64,000 nt of DNA from Limimaricola hongkongensis DSM 17492 (GTDB lineage: Bacteria; Pseudomonadota; Alphaproteobacteria; Rhodobacterales; Rhodobacteraceae), in NCBI RefSeq assembly GCF_000600975.2, contig NZ_KK088653.1, forward strand, positions 248,501 to 312,500. The letters run 5' to 3'. Position numbers and translations under genes: made by a program. Positions within the stretch are counted from its first letter, which is position 1; each line of letters starts with the position of its first letter. This document shows, one piece after another, positions 39,236 through 50,182 of this stretch. Under the pieces are notes generated by a model, which did not search any database, had not been told where the DNA came from, and was given only the letters and a program-made list of their open reading frames with translations.

Positions 39236-42200
39236 ATGACGATGCAGATGTCGCTCGACGACAAGTACACGGCCGAAACCGGCCACGTCTTTCTGACCGG
39301 AATCCAGGCGCTCGTGCGCCTGCCGATGACCCAGATGCGGCGCGACCGCGCCGCCGGGCTCAATACCGGCACCTTCATCTCGGGATATCGCGGCTCGCCG
39401 CTGGGCGGCTACGACCAGCAGTTGATGGCCGCGCGCAAGCATCTCGACCCGCTCGACATCCATTTCCAGCCCGGCGTCAACGAAGACCTCGCCGCCACCG
39501 CCGTCTGGGGCAGCCAGCAGCTCGGCCTGTCCGAAGGCGCCCGCAAGGACGGCCTTCTGGGGCTGTGGTACGGCAAGGGGCCGGGCGTCGACCGCTCCGG
39601 CGACGTGCTCAAACACGCCAACGCCGCCGGCACCGCGGCGCGTGGCGGCGTGCTGGCCTTCGCGGGCGACGACCACACCTGCAAATCCTCCTCGATCCCG
39701 CACCAGTCGGACCATGCCTTCATCTCGGCGCTGATGCCGATGCTCTATCCGTCCTCGGTGCACGAGTTTCTTGAACTCGGTCTCCTCGGGATCGCGATGT
39801 CGCGCTATTCGGGCTGCTGGGTCGGCTACAAGGTGATCTCGGAGACGGTCGAAACCTCCACCGTCGTCGATCTTGGGCAGGAACGGCGGCAGTTCCTGCT
39901 GCCGCAGGATTTCGACATGCCCGAAGGCGGGCTCAACCTGCGCTGGCCCGACGCGCCGCTGGTGCAGGACGAGCGGCTGCAGGAGCACAAGGGCTTCGCC
40001 GCGCTCGCCTTTGCCCGCGCCAACCGGGTCGATCAGGTGACCATCGACACGCCCGATGCCCGCTTCGGCATCGTCGCCTCGGGCAAGGCCTACGAGGATG
40101 TGCGCCAGGCGCTGGCCGAAATGGGGCTGGGGCCGGATGAATGGAAGGCGATCGGCCTGCGGCTTTACAAGGTGCGCATGCCCTGGCCGCTGGAGCCCGA
40201 GGGCATTCGCCATTTCTCCGAAGGGCTCGACGAGGTGCTGATCGTCGAGGAGCGCCGCGAGATCATCGAGAACCAGATCAAGCAGCAGCTGTTCAACTGG
40301 CGCGCCGACGTGCGCCCGCGCATCATCGGCAAGCACGACGAAAAGGACCGGCCCTTCCTGTCGCTTTCCCAAGGGCTGACCGTGGGATCGGTCGGCCGCG
40401 CCATCGCCGACCGGCTGTTGCATATCGACCTGCCCGAAGGGTTGCACGACCGGATCGAGGCCGAACTGCGCCGTCTGGAGGCGGGCCATGCCCGTGGCGC
40501 CGCGCATGAGGCGCCGATCACCCGCCTGCCGCATTACTGCCCCGGCTGTCCGCACAACACCTCGACCAAGGTGCCCGAGGGCTCCAAGGCGATGGCGGGA
40601 ATTGGCTGCCACTACATGGTGCAGTGGATGGACCGCAACACCGAGACCTTCACCCATATGGGTGCCGAGGGCGTGCCATGGACCTCGATCGGGCTGTTCA
40701 CCGACGAAAAGCATCGCTTCGTGAACCTCGGTGACGGCACCTTCTTTCATTCCGGCCACCTCGCGATCCGCCAGTCGGTCGCGGCCAAGGCCAACATCAC
40801 CTACAAGATCCTCTACAACGACGCCGTCGCCATGACCGGCGGCCAGAAGGTCGACGGGCCGCTTTCGCCCGAGCAGGTGACGCATCAGGTCGCGCATGAG
40901 AACGTGGCCAAGATCGTGCTGCTCTCGGATCACCCGGAGAATTACGACCGGGTCGATCTCGCGCCCGGCACCGAGATCCGGCACCGAGACGACGTCGACG
41001 CGGTGATGAAGGAGCTGCGCGAGATCGAGGGCGTGACCATCATGGTCTATGTCCAGACCTGCGCCGCCGAGCTGCGCCGCCGCCGCAAGCGCGGCAAGGC
41101 CGACGATCCCGACATGCGCGTGCATATCGACCCGGCGGTCTGCGAAGGCTGCGGCGATTGCTCGGTGCAGTCGAATTGCATCGCGGTCGAGCCGCTGGAA
41201 ACCGAGCTGGGCCGCAAGCGCCAGATCAACCAGTCTGCCTGCAACAAGGATTTCTCCTGCCTCAAGGGCTTCTGCCCGAGCTTCGTCACCCTGCGCGGCG
41301 CCAAGCCGCACAAGCGCCCGGCCGCCCAAGGCCCCGACGTCTCAGGCCTGCCCGAGCCGGTGCTGCCCGAGATCACCCGGCCATGGAACGTGGCCGTGAC
41401 CGGGGTGGGGGGCACCGGCGTGCTGACCATCGGCGCGCTCCTGGGCGTCGCGGCGCACATGGAGGGTCTCTCGCCGATGATCCTCGACATGGCGGGTCTG
41501 GCGCAGAAGGGCGGCGCGGTGCTGAGCCATATCCGCATCTCCACCCATGAGCGGCCCGCCACCGCGCCGCGCATCGCGACCGGCACCGCCGACCTGCTGC
41601 TCGCCGCCGACAGCGTCGTCGCGGCCTCCAAGGACGGGGTGACGCTGTGCGACCCCGAGCGGACCCACGCGGTGATGAGCACCAAGCTCTCGCCAACTTC
41701 GGATTTCGTGCGCCAGCGCGATTTCGACTTCCGCTCGGCGGGCGTGATGCGGGCGGTGGAAAAGACGGTGCGCTCTTCCGCGCATTTCCACGACTTCGCC
41801 CATGTCGCGCGCGAACTCTGCGGCGACGAGATCGCGGTCAACATCATGATGCTCGGCTATGCTTGGCAGCAGGGCTTCATCCCGGTGGGCCGCGAGGCGA
41901 TCGCCGAGGCCGTGCGGCTCAACGGCGTGGCGGTGCAGTCGAACCTTGACGCCTTCGACTGGGGCCGCGTCATGGCGGCCGAACCCGAACGCGTGATCCG
42001 CGAGATGGGCGAGACCGACGAGCCGCCGCATATCCCGCAGGCGCAGATGTCGCTCGACCAGCTCGTCGCGCATCGCACCGGCCACCTGACCGACTATCAG
42101 GACGCCAAGCTCGCCCGCCGTTACACCGACCGCGTGGCGCAGGTCCGCGCCGCGGTCGAGGGCCACGCGCAGGCCGACAAGATCACCCGCGCGGTCGCGC

Positions 42201-42703
42201 AGAACTATGCCAAGCTCCTGTCCTACAAGGACGAATATGAGGTGGCGCGGCTCTTCACCCGGCCCGAGTTCTCGGAAAACCTGAAAAAGCAGTTCGACGG
42301 CGACTACAAGATCGCCTTCAACCTCGCGCCTCCGGGCCTGCCGGGCACGGATGCCGAAGGCCGCCCGAAAAAGCGCGAGTTCGGGCCTTGGATCCTCAAG
42401 GCGTTCGGGCTTCTGGCGCAGGGCAAACGCCTGCGCGGCACCGCGTTCGACGTCTTTGGCCGCACCGAGGAGCGCCGCGCCGAGCGCGCGTTGATCGGCG
42501 CCTATGAGGACGACATGGATCTGGCGCTGTCGAAGCTCGGGCAGGGGCACGACGCCGAGATCCTCAAGCTTCTGGAACTGCCCGATCAGATCCGCGGCTT
42601 CGGGCCGGTGAAACTGGCGGCGATGGAGCAGGCGGCGCCCCGGCGCGACGCGCTCCGCGCCGCGATCATGAACGATGCGCCGCAGCAAGTCGCGGCGGAA
42701 TGA
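39236..42703 (+). CDS. Indolepyruvate ferredoxin oxidoreductase, fused alpha-gamma form
   Basis: An 1155-residue fusion of both IOR subunits. The N-terminal pyruvate-oxidoreductase-like domain ([17 protein letters not shown]), a thiamine-diphosphate domain ([44 protein letters not shown]) and a 4Fe-4S cluster ([13 protein letters not shown]) are followed by the gamma domain ([24 protein letters not shown]) and a C-terminal DUF6537-type tail. It decarboxylates aryl or branched 2-oxo acids to acyl-CoA. It lies 10 bases before isovaleryl-CoA dehydrogenase, so oxidation of the leucine 2-oxo acid to isovaleryl-CoA may be included among its tasks. Confidence 0.92.
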   Translation: MTMQMSLDDKYTAETGHVFLTGIQALVRLPMTQMRRDRAAGLNTGTFISGYRGSPLGGYDQQLMAARKHLDPLDIHFQPGVNEDLAATAVWGSQQLGLSEGARKDGLLGLWYGKGPGVDRSGDVLKHANAAGTAARGGVLAFAGDDHTCKSSSIPHQSDHAFISALMPMLYPSSVHEFLELGLLGIAMSRYSGCWVGYKVISETVETSTVVDLGQERRQFLLPQDFDMPEGGLNLRWPDAPLVQDERLQEHKGFAALAFARANRVDQVTIDTPDARFGIVASGKAYEDVRQALAEMGLGPDEWKAIGLRLYKVRMPWPLEPEGIRHFSEGLDEVLIVEERREIIENQIKQQLFNWRADVRPRIIGKHDEKDRPFLSLSQGLTVGSVGRAIADRLLHIDLPEGLHDRIEAELRRLEAGHARGAAHEAPITRLPHYCPGCPHNTSTKVPEGSKAMAGIGCHYMVQWMDRNTETFTHMGAEGVPWTSIGLFTDEKHRFVNLGDGTFFHSGHLAIRQSVAAKANITYKILYNDAVAMTGGQKVDGPLSPEQVTHQVAHENVAKIVLLSDHPENYDRVDLAPGTEIRHRDDVDAVMKELREIEGVTIMVYVQTCAAELRRRRKRGKADDPDMRVHIDPAVCEGCGDCSVQSNCIAVEPLETELGRKRQINQSACNKDFSCLKGFCPSFVTLRGAKPHKRPAAQGPDVSGLPEPVLPEITRPWNVAVTGVGGTGVLTIGALLGVAAHMEGLSPMILDMAGLAQKGGAVLSHIRISTHERPATAPRIATGTADLLLAADSVVAASKDGVTLCDPERTHAVMSTKLSPTSDFVRQRDFDFRSAGVMRAVEKTVRSSAHFHDFAHVARELCGDEIAVNIMMLGYAWQQGFIPVGREAIAEAVRLNGVAVQSNLDAFDWGRVMAAEPERVIREMGETDEPPHIPQAQMSLDQLVAHRTGHLTDYQDAKLARRYTDRVAQVRAAVEGHAQADKITRAVAQNYAKLLSYKDEYEVARLFTRPEFSENLKKQFDGDYKIAFNLAPPGLPGTDAEGRPKKREFGPWILKAFGLLAQGKRLRGTAFDVFGRTEERRAERALIGAYEDDMDLALSKLGQGHDAEILKLLELPDQIRGFGPVKLAAMEQAAPRRDALRAAIMNDAPQQVAAE

Positions 42704-42713
42704 GGGGATGGCA

Positions 42714-43877
42714 ATGTTCGATCACGCGATGAAGTTCGATCTGGGTGAAGATGGCGAGGCGCTGCGCGAGACGGTGCATCGCTGGGCGCAGGAGCGGCTG
42801 AAGCCCCGCGCCGCCGAGATCGACAAATCCAACCTGTTCCCCGCCGATCTGTGGCGCGAAATGGGCGATCTGGGGCTGCTCGGCATCACGGTGCCCGAGG
42901 AATATGGCGGCGCGGGCATGGGCTATCTGGCGCATGTCATCGCGGTCGAGGAAATCGCGCGGGCCTCCGCCAGCGTCTCGCTCAGCTACGGCGCGCATTC
43001 GAACCTCTGCGTGAACCAGATCGTGCTCAACGGCAACGACGCGCAAAAAGCAAAGTACCTGCCTAAGCTGGTCTCTGGCGAACATGTCGGCGCGCTGGCC
43101 ATGTCCGAGGCGGGGGCGGGCTCCGACGTGGTGTCGATGAGCCTGCGGGCCGACCGCGTCGATGGCGGCTGGAAGCTCAACGGTACGAAATACTGGATCA
43201 CCAACGGCCCCGACGCCGAAACGCTCGTCGTCTATGCCAAGACCGACCCTGAGGCCGGCTCCAAGGGCATCACCGCCTTCATGATCGAGCGCGGCATGGC
43301 GGGCTTCTCGACCTCCGAGCATTTCGACAAGCTCGGCATGCGTGGCTCCAACACCGCCGAGCTGGTGTTCGAGAATGTCGAGGTGCCGGACGAGAATGTG
43401 CTGGGCGCGGTCGGCGGCGGCGTGAAGGTGCTGATGTCGGGGCTCGATTACGAGCGCGTGGTGCTCTCGGGCATCGGCACCGGCATCATGGCGGCCTGTC
43501 TCGACGAGATCATGCCCTATCTCGCCGAGCGCAAGCAGTTCGGCAAACCCATCGGGGATTTCCAGCTGATGCAGGGCAAGGTGGCCGACATCTATACCAA
43601 GCTCGGCTCGGCCCGCGCCTATGTCTATGCCGTGGCGCGCGCCTGCGATGCGGGCCGCGTCACCCGCGCCGATGCCGCCGCCTGCGTGCTCTATGCCTCC
43701 GAGGAGGCGATGGTCGTCGCGCATCAGGCGGTGCAGGCGATGGGCGGCACAGGCTTCATGAACGAAAGCGCGGTGAGCCGGATCTTCCGCGATGCCAAGC
43801 TGATGGAGATCGGTGCGGGCACGAGCGAAATCCGCCGCATGCTGATCGGGCGCGAGCTGATGGCAAAGGTGCGCTGA
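42714..43877 (+). CDS. ivd: Isovaleryl-CoA dehydrogenase
   Basis: A 387-residue acyl-CoA dehydrogenase oxidising isovaleryl-CoA to 3-methylcrotonyl-CoA with FAD. Blocks [37 protein letters not shown] and the catalytic glutamate in [11 protein letters not shown] (the IVD position, different from medium-chain enzymes) define the type; [10 protein letters not shown] and [16 protein letters not shown] close the FAD site. ATG 42714 is chosen because GAGGGG sits six bases upstream; ATG 42708 is possible. First dedicated gene of the leucine operon and one base overlapping the next gene. Confidence 0.95.
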   Translation: MFDHAMKFDLGEDGEALRETVHRWAQERLKPRAAEIDKSNLFPADLWREMGDLGLLGITVPEEYGGAGMGYLAHVIAVEEIARASASVSLSYGAHSNLCVNQIVLNGNDAQKAKYLPKLVSGEHVGALAMSEAGAGSDVVSMSLRADRVDGGWKLNGTKYWITNGPDAETLVVYAKTDPEAGSKGITAFMIERGMAGFSTSEHFDKLGMRGSNTAELVFENVEVPDENVLGAVGGGVKVLMSGLDYERVVLSGIGTGIMAACLDEIMPYLAERKQFGKPIGDFQLMQGKVADIYTKLGSARAYVYAVARACDAGRVTRADAAACVLYASEEAMVVAHQAVQAMGGTGFMNESAVSRIFRDAKLMEIGAGTSEIRRMLIGRELMAKVR

Positions 43878-45484
43878 TGGGCCTGCTGCGATCGGCGTTG
43901 TCCCCGTCTTCGGAATCGTTTCGCGAGAACCGCGAAGCGCAGCTTGCGGCGATGGAGACCGTGCGCGAGGCCGTCGAGGCGGCGCGCGCGGGTGGCGGCG
44001 AGAGAGCGCGCGACCGGCATGTCTCGCGCGGCAAGCTTCTGCCGCGCGACCGGGTCACGCGGCTACTCGATCCGGGCAGCCCGTTTCTCGAAGTCGGCGC
44101 CACGGCGGCGCATGGCCTCTATGACGGGGCCGCCCCCGGCGCGGGCATGATCGCGGGCGTGGGCCGGATCGAGGGCCAGGAGGTCATGGTGCTGTGCAAC
44201 GACGCCACCGTGAAGGGCGGCACCTATTACCCGATGACCGTGAAGAAACACCTGCGCGCGCAGGAAATCGCCGAGGCGAACCACCTGCCTTGCGTCTATC
44301 TCGTCGATTCCGGCGGCGCCAACCTGCCCAACCAGGACGAGGTGTTTCCCGACCGCGATCATTTCGGGCGGATCTTCTACAACCAGGCCCGGATGAGCGG
44401 GCAGGGCATCCCGCAGATCGCCGTGGTCATGGGGTCGTGCACCGCGGGCGGCGCCTATGTGCCCGCGATGTCGGACGTGACCATCATCGTGAAGGAACAG
44501 GGCACCATCTTCCTCGCCGGCCCGCCCTTGGTGAAGGCCGCGACGGGCGAGGTCGTCTCTGCCGAGGACCTTGGCGGCGGCGACGTGCACACGCGGCTGT
44601 CGGGCGTGGCCGATTACCTCGCCGATGACGACGCGCATGCCTTGGCACTGGCGCGGCAGGCTGTGGCCGGGCTCAACCGGCGCAAGCCCGAGACGGTGGT
44701 GACGCAAGCGGTCGAGGCGCCGCTCTACGACGCCGAGGAAATCCTCGGCGTGGTGCCCGCCGATCCGCGCAAGCCCTATGACATCCGCGAGCTTCTGGCC
44801 CGCGTGCTCGACGGCTCGCGCCTCGACGAGTTCAAGCCGCGCTACGGCGAAACGCTGGTGACGGGCTTTGGTCACATCATGGGCATGCCGGTGGGGATCA
44901 TCGCCAACAACGGCGTGCTGTTCTCCGAGGCAGCATTGAAGGGTGCGCATTTCGTCGAGCTGTGCTCGCAGCGCAAGATCCCTCTGGTGTTTTTGCAGAA
45001 CATCACCGGCTTCATGGTGGGGCGCAAATACGAGGCGGGCGGCATCGCCAAGGACGGGGCGAAACTGGTGACGGCGGTGGCCTCCACCGAGGTGCCCAAG
45101 GTGACGATGATCGTCGGCGGCTCTTACGGTGCGGGCAATTACGGCATGTGCGGGCGGGCCTATTCGCCCCGTTTCCTGTGGACATGGCCCGCGAGCCGGA
45201 TCGGCGTGATGGGCGGCGAGCAGGCGGCGGGCGTCATGGCGCAGGTGCGCGGCGAGGCGCTGTCGCGGCAGGGCAAGCCGTGGACCGAGGAAGAGGAAAG
45301 CGCCTTCAAGCAGCCGCTGCGCGACCGGTTCGAGGAGCAGGCGCATCCGCTCTATGCGAGCGCGCGGCTCTGGGATGACGGCATCGTCGACCCGCGCCGC
45401 ACCCGCGAGGTGCTGGCCCTGTCGCTTTCGGCGGCGCTGAACGCGCCGATCCCCGACACGCGCTTCGGCGTCTTCAGGATGTGA
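43877..45484 (+). CDS. mccB: 3-Methylcrotonyl-CoA carboxylase, beta (carboxyltransferase) subunit
   Basis: A 535-residue biotin-dependent carboxyltransferase that moves CO2 from biotin to 3-methylcrotonyl-CoA. The N-domain has [31 protein letters not shown] and [16 protein letters not shown]; the C-domain has [56 protein letters not shown] and [19 protein letters not shown], all MCC-type. The start overlaps the ivd stop (TGATG). Partner of the alpha subunit two genes downstream. Confidence 0.95.
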   Translation: MGLLRSALSPSSESFRENREAQLAAMETVREAVEAARAGGGERARDRHVSRGKLLPRDRVTRLLDPGSPFLEVGATAAHGLYDGAAPGAGMIAGVGRIEGQEVMVLCNDATVKGGTYYPMTVKKHLRAQEIAEANHLPCVYLVDSGGANLPNQDEVFPDRDHFGRIFYNQARMSGQGIPQIAVVMGSCTAGGAYVPAMSDVTIIVKEQGTIFLAGPPLVKAATGEVVSAEDLGGGDVHTRLSGVADYLADDDAHALALARQAVAGLNRRKPETVVTQAVEAPLYDAEEILGVVPADPRKPYDIRELLARVLDGSRLDEFKPRYGETLVTGFGHIMGMPVGIIANNGVLFSEAALKGAHFVELCSQRKIPLVFLQNITGFMVGRKYEAGGIAKDGAKLVTAVASTEVPKVTMIVGGSYGAGNYGMCGRAYSPRFLWTWPASRIGVMGGEQAAGVMAQVRGEALSRQGKPWTEEEESAFKQPLRDRFEEQAHPLYASARLWDDGIVDPRRTREVLALSLSAALNAPIPDTRFGVFRM

Positions 45485-45491
45485 GGCGGGC

Positions 45492-45902
45492 ATGGTGAGT
45501 TTGGATGATCTCAAGGCCCGGTACCCGGATCTCGAAAGCTTCCGCTTCGGCGATGGCCCGCAGATGTGCGCCGAGCTGCTCGCGCTGGTCCGTTCCGGTG
45601 CCAAGACCGCAACCTGCGGCGCGCTGCGTGATTTCGAGGCGGGCGAGCCGATGCCGAAGGTCGGCCGCCGCGACGTGGCGCTGAACTGGGATGGTTCCCC
45701 GGCGCTGATGATCGAGACGATCGAGGTGACACAGCGCCGCTTTTGCGACGTGGACGCCGATTTCGCGCTGGCCGAGGGCGAGAACGAAACGCTGGAGGGC
45801 TGGCAGGCGGACCACCGCCGCTACTTCGAGCGCAACGGGGGCTGGTCCCCTGAGATGATGCTGGTCTGCGAGAGATTCCGGCTGGTGGAGGATTTCGCCT
45901 GA
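45492..45902 (+). CDS. ASCH-domain protein inside the leucine operon
   Basis: A 136-residue protein of the ASCH fold: SFRFGDGPQMCAELLALVRSGAKTATCGALRDFEAGEPMPKVG, then LMIETIEVTQRRFCDVDADFALAEGENETLEGWQADHRRYF. ASCH domains are PUA-like and bind RNA or hydrolyse modified nucleosides such as N4-acetylcytidine. It lies seven bases after mccB and overlaps the mccA start by one base, so it is co-translated with MCC, although it has no known part in leucine breakdown. Confidence 0.82.
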   Translation: MVSLDDLKARYPDLESFRFGDGPQMCAELLALVRSGAKTATCGALRDFEAGEPMPKVGRRDVALNWDGSPALMIETIEVTQRRFCDVDADFALAEGENETLEGWQADHRRYFERNGGWSPEMMLVCERFRLVEDFA

Positions 45903-47890
45903 TGTTCGACAAGATCCTGATCGCGAACCGCGGCGAGATCGCCGCGCGGGTCATCACCACCGCGCGAGCCATGGGGCTCAGGACCGTTGCTGTGCATTCC
46001 GACGCCGATGCCGACGCGGTGCATGTGCGGCTCGCCGACGAGGCGGTGCGCATCGGCCCGGCGCCGGTGGGCGAGAGCTACCTGAGAACCGAGGCGATCC
46101 TCGAGGCCGCGCGCGTCACCGGGGCGGGCGCGATCCACCCGGGCTACGGCTTTCTCTCCGAGAACCCCGAATTCGTCGAGGCGGTCGAGGCGGCGGGGCT
46201 GGTCTTCATGGGCCCGCCCGCCAGCGCCATCCGCGCCATGGGCCTCAAGGACGCCGCCAAGAAGCGGATGGAGGAGGCCGGGGTGCCGGTCGTGCCGGGC
46301 TATCACGGCGAGGGGCAGGACGCGGCGATGCTGGCCGAGGAGGCCGGGCGCATCGGCTACCCGGTGCTGATCAAGGCCCGCGCCGGTGGCGGCGGCAAGG
46401 GGATGCGGCTCGTGGAGCGGGCCGAGGACTTCGCCGACGCGCTCGAAGGTGCGCAGGCCGAGGGTCGGGCGAGCTTCGGCGACGCCGCCGTTCTCGTCGA
46501 GAAATTCATCACCTCGCCGCGCCACGTGGAGATCCAGGTCTTCGCCGACGCGCATGGCAACGTCGTGCACCTGTTCGAGCGCGACTGCTCGCTGCAGCGC
46601 CGCCACCAGAAGGTGATTGAGGAGGCCCCCGCACCGGGCATGCCCGAACATGTCCGCGCCGCCATGGGCGCCGCCGCCGTCGAGGCGGCGCGCGCCATCG
46701 GCTATGTCGGCGCGGGCACGATCGAGTTCATCGCCGACGGCTCAAAAGGGCTGCGCGAGGACGGGTTCTGGTTCATGGAAATGAACACAAGGTTGCAGGT
46801 CGAGCATCCCGTGACCGAGGCGATCACCGGGCTCGATCTCGTCGAATGGCAGATCCGGGTGGCACGCGGTGAAACCCTGCCGCTGTCGCAGGACGAGCTG
46901 ACGATCAACGGCCACGCGGTCGAGGCGCGGCTCTATGCCGAGGATGCCGATCGCGGCTTTCTGCCTGCCACCGGCCGGCTGGAGCGGCTGCGCTTTCCCG
47001 AGGCGGCGCGGTTCGCGCGCGGCGCGCTGCGCGTCGATGCCGGTGTCGTCGAGGGCGACGCGATCACCCCGCATTACGACCCGATGATCGCCAAGGTCAT
47101 CGCCCATGGCGCCACCCGCGAAGAGGCGCTGTCGCGGCTGCACGCGGCGCTGGAGGCCACGCAGGTCGGCGGGACGGTGACCAATCTCGCATTTCTCGCG
47201 GCGCTTCTGCGACACGAGGGATTCGTCGCGGGCGATCTCGACACCGGGCTGATCGGTCGCGATCTCGACGCGCTGACCGCGAAGCCGCCGATGCCAGATC
47301 ACGTGCCGGTGCTGGCCGCGCTCGCCGCCGCCGGGCTCGATCATCCGCCCGCCGGGGACGGTCCCTGGGATGCGCTCAGGGGGTTTCGCAACTGGGGCGC
47401 CTCCGAGGTGCATGTCGTGCTGGAGCACGAGGGCGAGGCGCTTGATGTCGCGCTGCGCCGTGACGGGCCGGGGCATTGGCACCGCGCCGGCACCGGGATC
47501 GGCGTTTCACGTGACACCGGCGGGCTTGTCGTCACCGTGGCGGGTCGGCGCTTTCGGGCCGAGGCCGCGCGGCATGGCAACCGGGTCACCGTCTGGGATG
47601 CGGGGCGGGCCTTCGGCTTTGCCATCCCCGATCCGCTCGCCGCCGCCGATGCGGCGGGCGCGGGCGGCGATGCCATCGCCGCGCCGATGCCGGGGCTGGT
47701 CAAACGGATGCGCGCCGAGGCCGGGCAGAAGGTCGAGAAGGGCCAGCCGCTCGCCATCTTGGAGGCGATGAAGATGGAGCACACGCTCACCGCGCCGCGC
47801 GACGGTGTGGTGGCCGAGGTGCTGGCGCAGGAGGGGGCGCAGATTTCCGACGGCGATCTGCTGCTGACATTGGAGCCCGAAGATGAGTGA
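45902..47890 (+). CDS. mccA: 3-Methylcrotonyl-CoA carboxylase, alpha (biotin) subunit
   Basis: A 662-residue protein with biotin carboxylase (KILIANRGEIAARV at the start, ATP-grasp KARAGGGGKGMRLV, EMNTRLQVEHPVTE, LPATGRLERLRFP) and a C-terminal biotin carrier domain with the AMKMEHTL biotinyl-lysine motif near residue 628. A BT-type linker domain (about 465-570) lies between them. With MccB it carboxylates 3-methylcrotonyl-CoA. Its stop overlaps the start of the lyase gene by eight bases. Confidence 0.95.
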   Translation: MFDKILIANRGEIAARVITTARAMGLRTVAVHSDADADAVHVRLADEAVRIGPAPVGESYLRTEAILEAARVTGAGAIHPGYGFLSENPEFVEAVEAAGLVFMGPPASAIRAMGLKDAAKKRMEEAGVPVVPGYHGEGQDAAMLAEEAGRIGYPVLIKARAGGGGKGMRLVERAEDFADALEGAQAEGRASFGDAAVLVEKFITSPRHVEIQVFADAHGNVVHLFERDCSLQRRHQKVIEEAPAPGMPEHVRAAMGAAAVEAARAIGYVGAGTIEFIADGSKGLREDGFWFMEMNTRLQVEHPVTEAITGLDLVEWQIRVARGETLPLSQDELTINGHAVEARLYAEDADRGFLPATGRLERLRFPEAARFARGALRVDAGVVEGDAITPHYDPMIAKVIAHGATREEALSRLHAALEATQVGGTVTNLAFLAALLRHEGFVAGDLDTGLIGRDLDALTAKPPMPDHVPVLAALAAAGLDHPPAGDGPWDALRGFRNWGASEVHVVLEHEGEALDVALRRDGPGHWHRAGTGIGVSRDTGGLVVTVAGRRFRAEAARHGNRVTVWDAGRAFGFAIPDPLAAADAAGAGGDAIAAPMPGLVKRMRAEAGQKVEKGQPLAILEAMKMEHTLTAPRDGVVAEVLAQEGAQISDGDLLLTLEPEDE

Positions 47891-48734
47891 GCGCGCCGAG
47901 ATCGTCGAGGTCGGCCCCCGCGACGGGCTGCAGAACGAAAAACGGATCATCCCCGCCGAAACCAAGATCGCGCTGGTCGACAGGCTGAGCGCCTGCGGTT
48001 TCGGGCGGATCGAGGTGACGAGCTTCGTGAACCCCAAGCGAGTGCCGCAGATGGCCGACGCGGTCGAAGTGTTGGCGGGGATCGCGCGTGACCCGTCGAT
48101 CCGCTACGCGGCGCTGACCCCGAACCTGCGCGGCTTCGAAGCGGCGCGCGAGGCGAAAGCCGAGGAGGTCGCGATCTTCGCTTCCGCCTCGGAGGGCTTC
48201 AGCCAGGCCAATATCGGCTGCTCCATCGCCGAGAGCATGGAGCGTTTCGCGCCGGTCATGGAGGCCGCACGAGCCGCCGGGCTGCCGGTGCGCGGCTATG
48301 TCTCCTGCGTCACCCATTGCCCCTATGACGGCAAGGTCGCGCCCGAAGCGGTGGCCGATGTCGCGGCGCGGCTGCTCGACATGGGCTGCTACGAGATCAG
48401 CTTGGGCGAAACACTGGGCCGGGCGCTGCCCGAGGACACGGGCGCGATGCTCGATGCCGTGCTCGCGCGTGTGCCTGCCGAACGGCTCGCCGGGCATTTT
48501 CATGACACCTCGGGCCGCGCGCTCGACAACGTCGCCGTCTGCCTCGACCGTGGGCTGCGGGTGTTCGACGCCAGCATCGGCGGGCTTGGCGGCTGCCCCT
48601 TCGCGCCCGGCGCGGCGGGCAATGTCGCGACCGAGGCGCTGGCGCTGATGCTGGAGGAGCGGGGCTTCGAGACGGGACTGGATGCCAAGCGGCTGGCCGA
48701 GACGGCGGCCTTCGCAAAGGAGTTGCGGGCATGA
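47883..48734 (+). CDS. Hydroxymethylglutaryl-CoA lyase
   Basis: A 283-residue TIM-barrel lyase that cleaves HMG-CoA into acetyl-CoA and acetoacetate, the last step of leucine breakdown. Motifs are VEVGPRDGLQNEK (metal site), TSFVNPKRVPQMAD, SASEGFSQANI, HFHDTSGRALDNV and the catalytic-cysteine loop GLGGCPFAPGAAGNVATE. It overlaps mccA by eight bases and the hydratase by four. Confidence 0.94.
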   Translation: MSERAEIVEVGPRDGLQNEKRIIPAETKIALVDRLSACGFGRIEVTSFVNPKRVPQMADAVEVLAGIARDPSIRYAALTPNLRGFEAAREAKAEEVAIFASASEGFSQANIGCSIAESMERFAPVMEAARAAGLPVRGYVSCVTHCPYDGKVAPEAVADVAARLLDMGCYEISLGETLGRALPEDTGAMLDAVLARVPAERLAGHFHDTSGRALDNVAVCLDRGLRVFDASIGGLGGCPFAPGAAGNVATEALALMLEERGFETGLDAKRLAETAAFAKELRA

Positions 48735-49507
48735 GCTACGAGACGCTGGACCTCGAGGCCGACGATCGCGGCGTGCTCACCGTGACGCTGAACGCGCCCG
48801 AGCGGCGCAACGCGCTCTCGGCGAAGATGATGGACGAGCTGACGGCGCTGTCGCGGGCCGAGGGGGCAAAGGCGCGTGCCGTGGTGCTGCGCGGTGCGGG
48901 CGAGGTGTTCTGCGCGGGCGGAGATCTTACCTGGATGCAGGCGCAGATCCGCGCCGACCGCGACGGGCGCCGGGCCGAGGCGCGGCGCCTTGCGGGGATG
49001 CTCGACGCGCTCAACACCATGCCCAGCCCGCTGATTGGCCGGGTGCATGGCGGTGCCTATGGCGGTGGCGTCGGCCTCGCCTGCATCTGCGACGTGGTGG
49101 TGGCCGAGGAGGCCACCCGCTTCGGCTTCACCGAGACCAGGCTCGGGATCATCCCGGCGACGATTTCGCCCTACGTGCTGGCGCGGATGGGCGAGGGACG
49201 GGCGCGGCAGGTCTTCATGTCGGCGCGGATCTTCGGCGCGGAGGAGGCGGTGCGGCTCGGCATCGCAACGCGCGCGGTGCCGGAGGCGGATATCGACGCC
49301 GCTGTCGAGGCCGAGGTCGCGCCCTATCTGAAGATCGCGCGCGGGGCTGCGGCGCGGGCCAAGGCGCTGGCCCGCAGCCTTGGTCCGCGCATCGACGAGG
49401 CGGTGATCGAGGCGACGATCGACCGTCTGGTCGAGGCGTGGGAAAGCCCGGAGGCCGAGGAGGGGATCGCGGCGTTCTTGGAAAAACGCCCGGCGCGCTG
49501 GGCATGA
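48731..49507 (+). CDS. Enoyl-CoA hydratase family, probable methylglutaconyl-CoA hydratase
   Basis: A 258-residue crotonase. Oxyanion-hole segments appear as LNAPERRNALSAKMMDEL and GEVFCAGGDLTWM, and IGRVHGGAYGGGVGLACICDVVVAEE with FTETRLGIIPATISPYVL carry the catalytic glutamate region. DLTWM and the VHGGAYGGGVGL loop are seen in methylglutaconyl-CoA hydratases. Its position between HMG-CoA lyase and the regulator fills the only missing step of the leucine pathway. Confidence 0.9.
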   Translation: MSYETLDLEADDRGVLTVTLNAPERRNALSAKMMDELTALSRAEGAKARAVVLRGAGEVFCAGGDLTWMQAQIRADRDGRRAEARRLAGMLDALNTMPSPLIGRVHGGAYGGGVGLACICDVVVAEEATRFGFTETRLGIIPATISPYVLARMGEGRARQVFMSARIFGAEEAVRLGIATRAVPEADIDAAVEAEVAPYLKIARGAAARAKALARSLGPRIDEAVIEATIDRLVEAWESPEAEEGIAAFLEKRPARWA

Positions 49508-49566
49508 ACGGCGCGCCCATTGACGCCACCCCCGCCGGACGAGAGGATCGCCGCCGGGGATGGGGC

Positions 49567-50040
49567 ATGATGGGCGACACGATCACATTGGACGACACCG
49601 ACCGGCGGCTTTTGCGGCTGTTGCAAGCCGAGCCGGAGCTGACGCTGCGCGAGGTCGGCGAGCGGCTCGGCCTGTCGCATACGCCGTGCTGGCGCAGGCT
49701 GGCGCGGATGCGCGAGGCGGGCGTGATCGAGGAAAAGCGCCATATCATCGACCCGGTGGCGGCCGGGTTCGACATCACCGTGTTCTGCGCAGTGCGGATG
49801 AACGGCCATTCGCGCGGGCATCTCGAGGAATTCGAGGCCGCCGTGGCGGGCATCGCCGAAGTGGTGCAGTGCTACTCGGTCTCAGGCGATCACGATTACC
49901 TGCTGCGGGTGCTGGCCCGGTCGATCCGGCACTATGAAAGCACGGTGAAGAACGCGCTGGTGCAACTGCCGCACGTGCTGTCGATCTCCACGAGCGTGAC
50001 GCTGCGCGAGATCAAGAACACCACCGACGTGCCGCTCTAG
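49567..50040 (+). CDS. Lrp/AsnC-family regulator closing the leucine operon
   Basis: A 157-residue Lrp-type protein: helix-turn-helix LTLREVGERLGLSHTPCWRRLARMREAGVI and RAM domain AVAGIAEVVQCYSVSGDHDYLLRVLARSIRHYESTV. It follows the hydratase gene by 60 bases on the same strand, so it may be co-transcribed and could sense leucine or another branched-chain amino acid to control this operon. Two adjacent ATG codons (49567, 49570) are equally good starts. Confidence 0.87.
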   Translation: MMGDTITLDDTDRRLLRLLQAEPELTLREVGERLGLSHTPCWRRLARMREAGVIEEKRHIIDPVAAGFDITVFCAVRMNGHSRGHLEEFEAAVAGIAEVVQCYSVSGDHDYLLRVLARSIRHYESTVKNALVQLPHVLSISTSVTLREIKNTTDVPL

Positions 50041-50182
50041 GGGCAGCTCTCGCCTCTGTTTGCCTCGACCGGCCCCTTCGAGGCGTTCGGCGATCGCATT
50101 TTTCTCTTTGCCGCGGCCATGCGCCGCGCCCGCGGAACCCCGCGATCCGCGCCCCGGTTGGATCGACAAAAGGAGATCCTGC

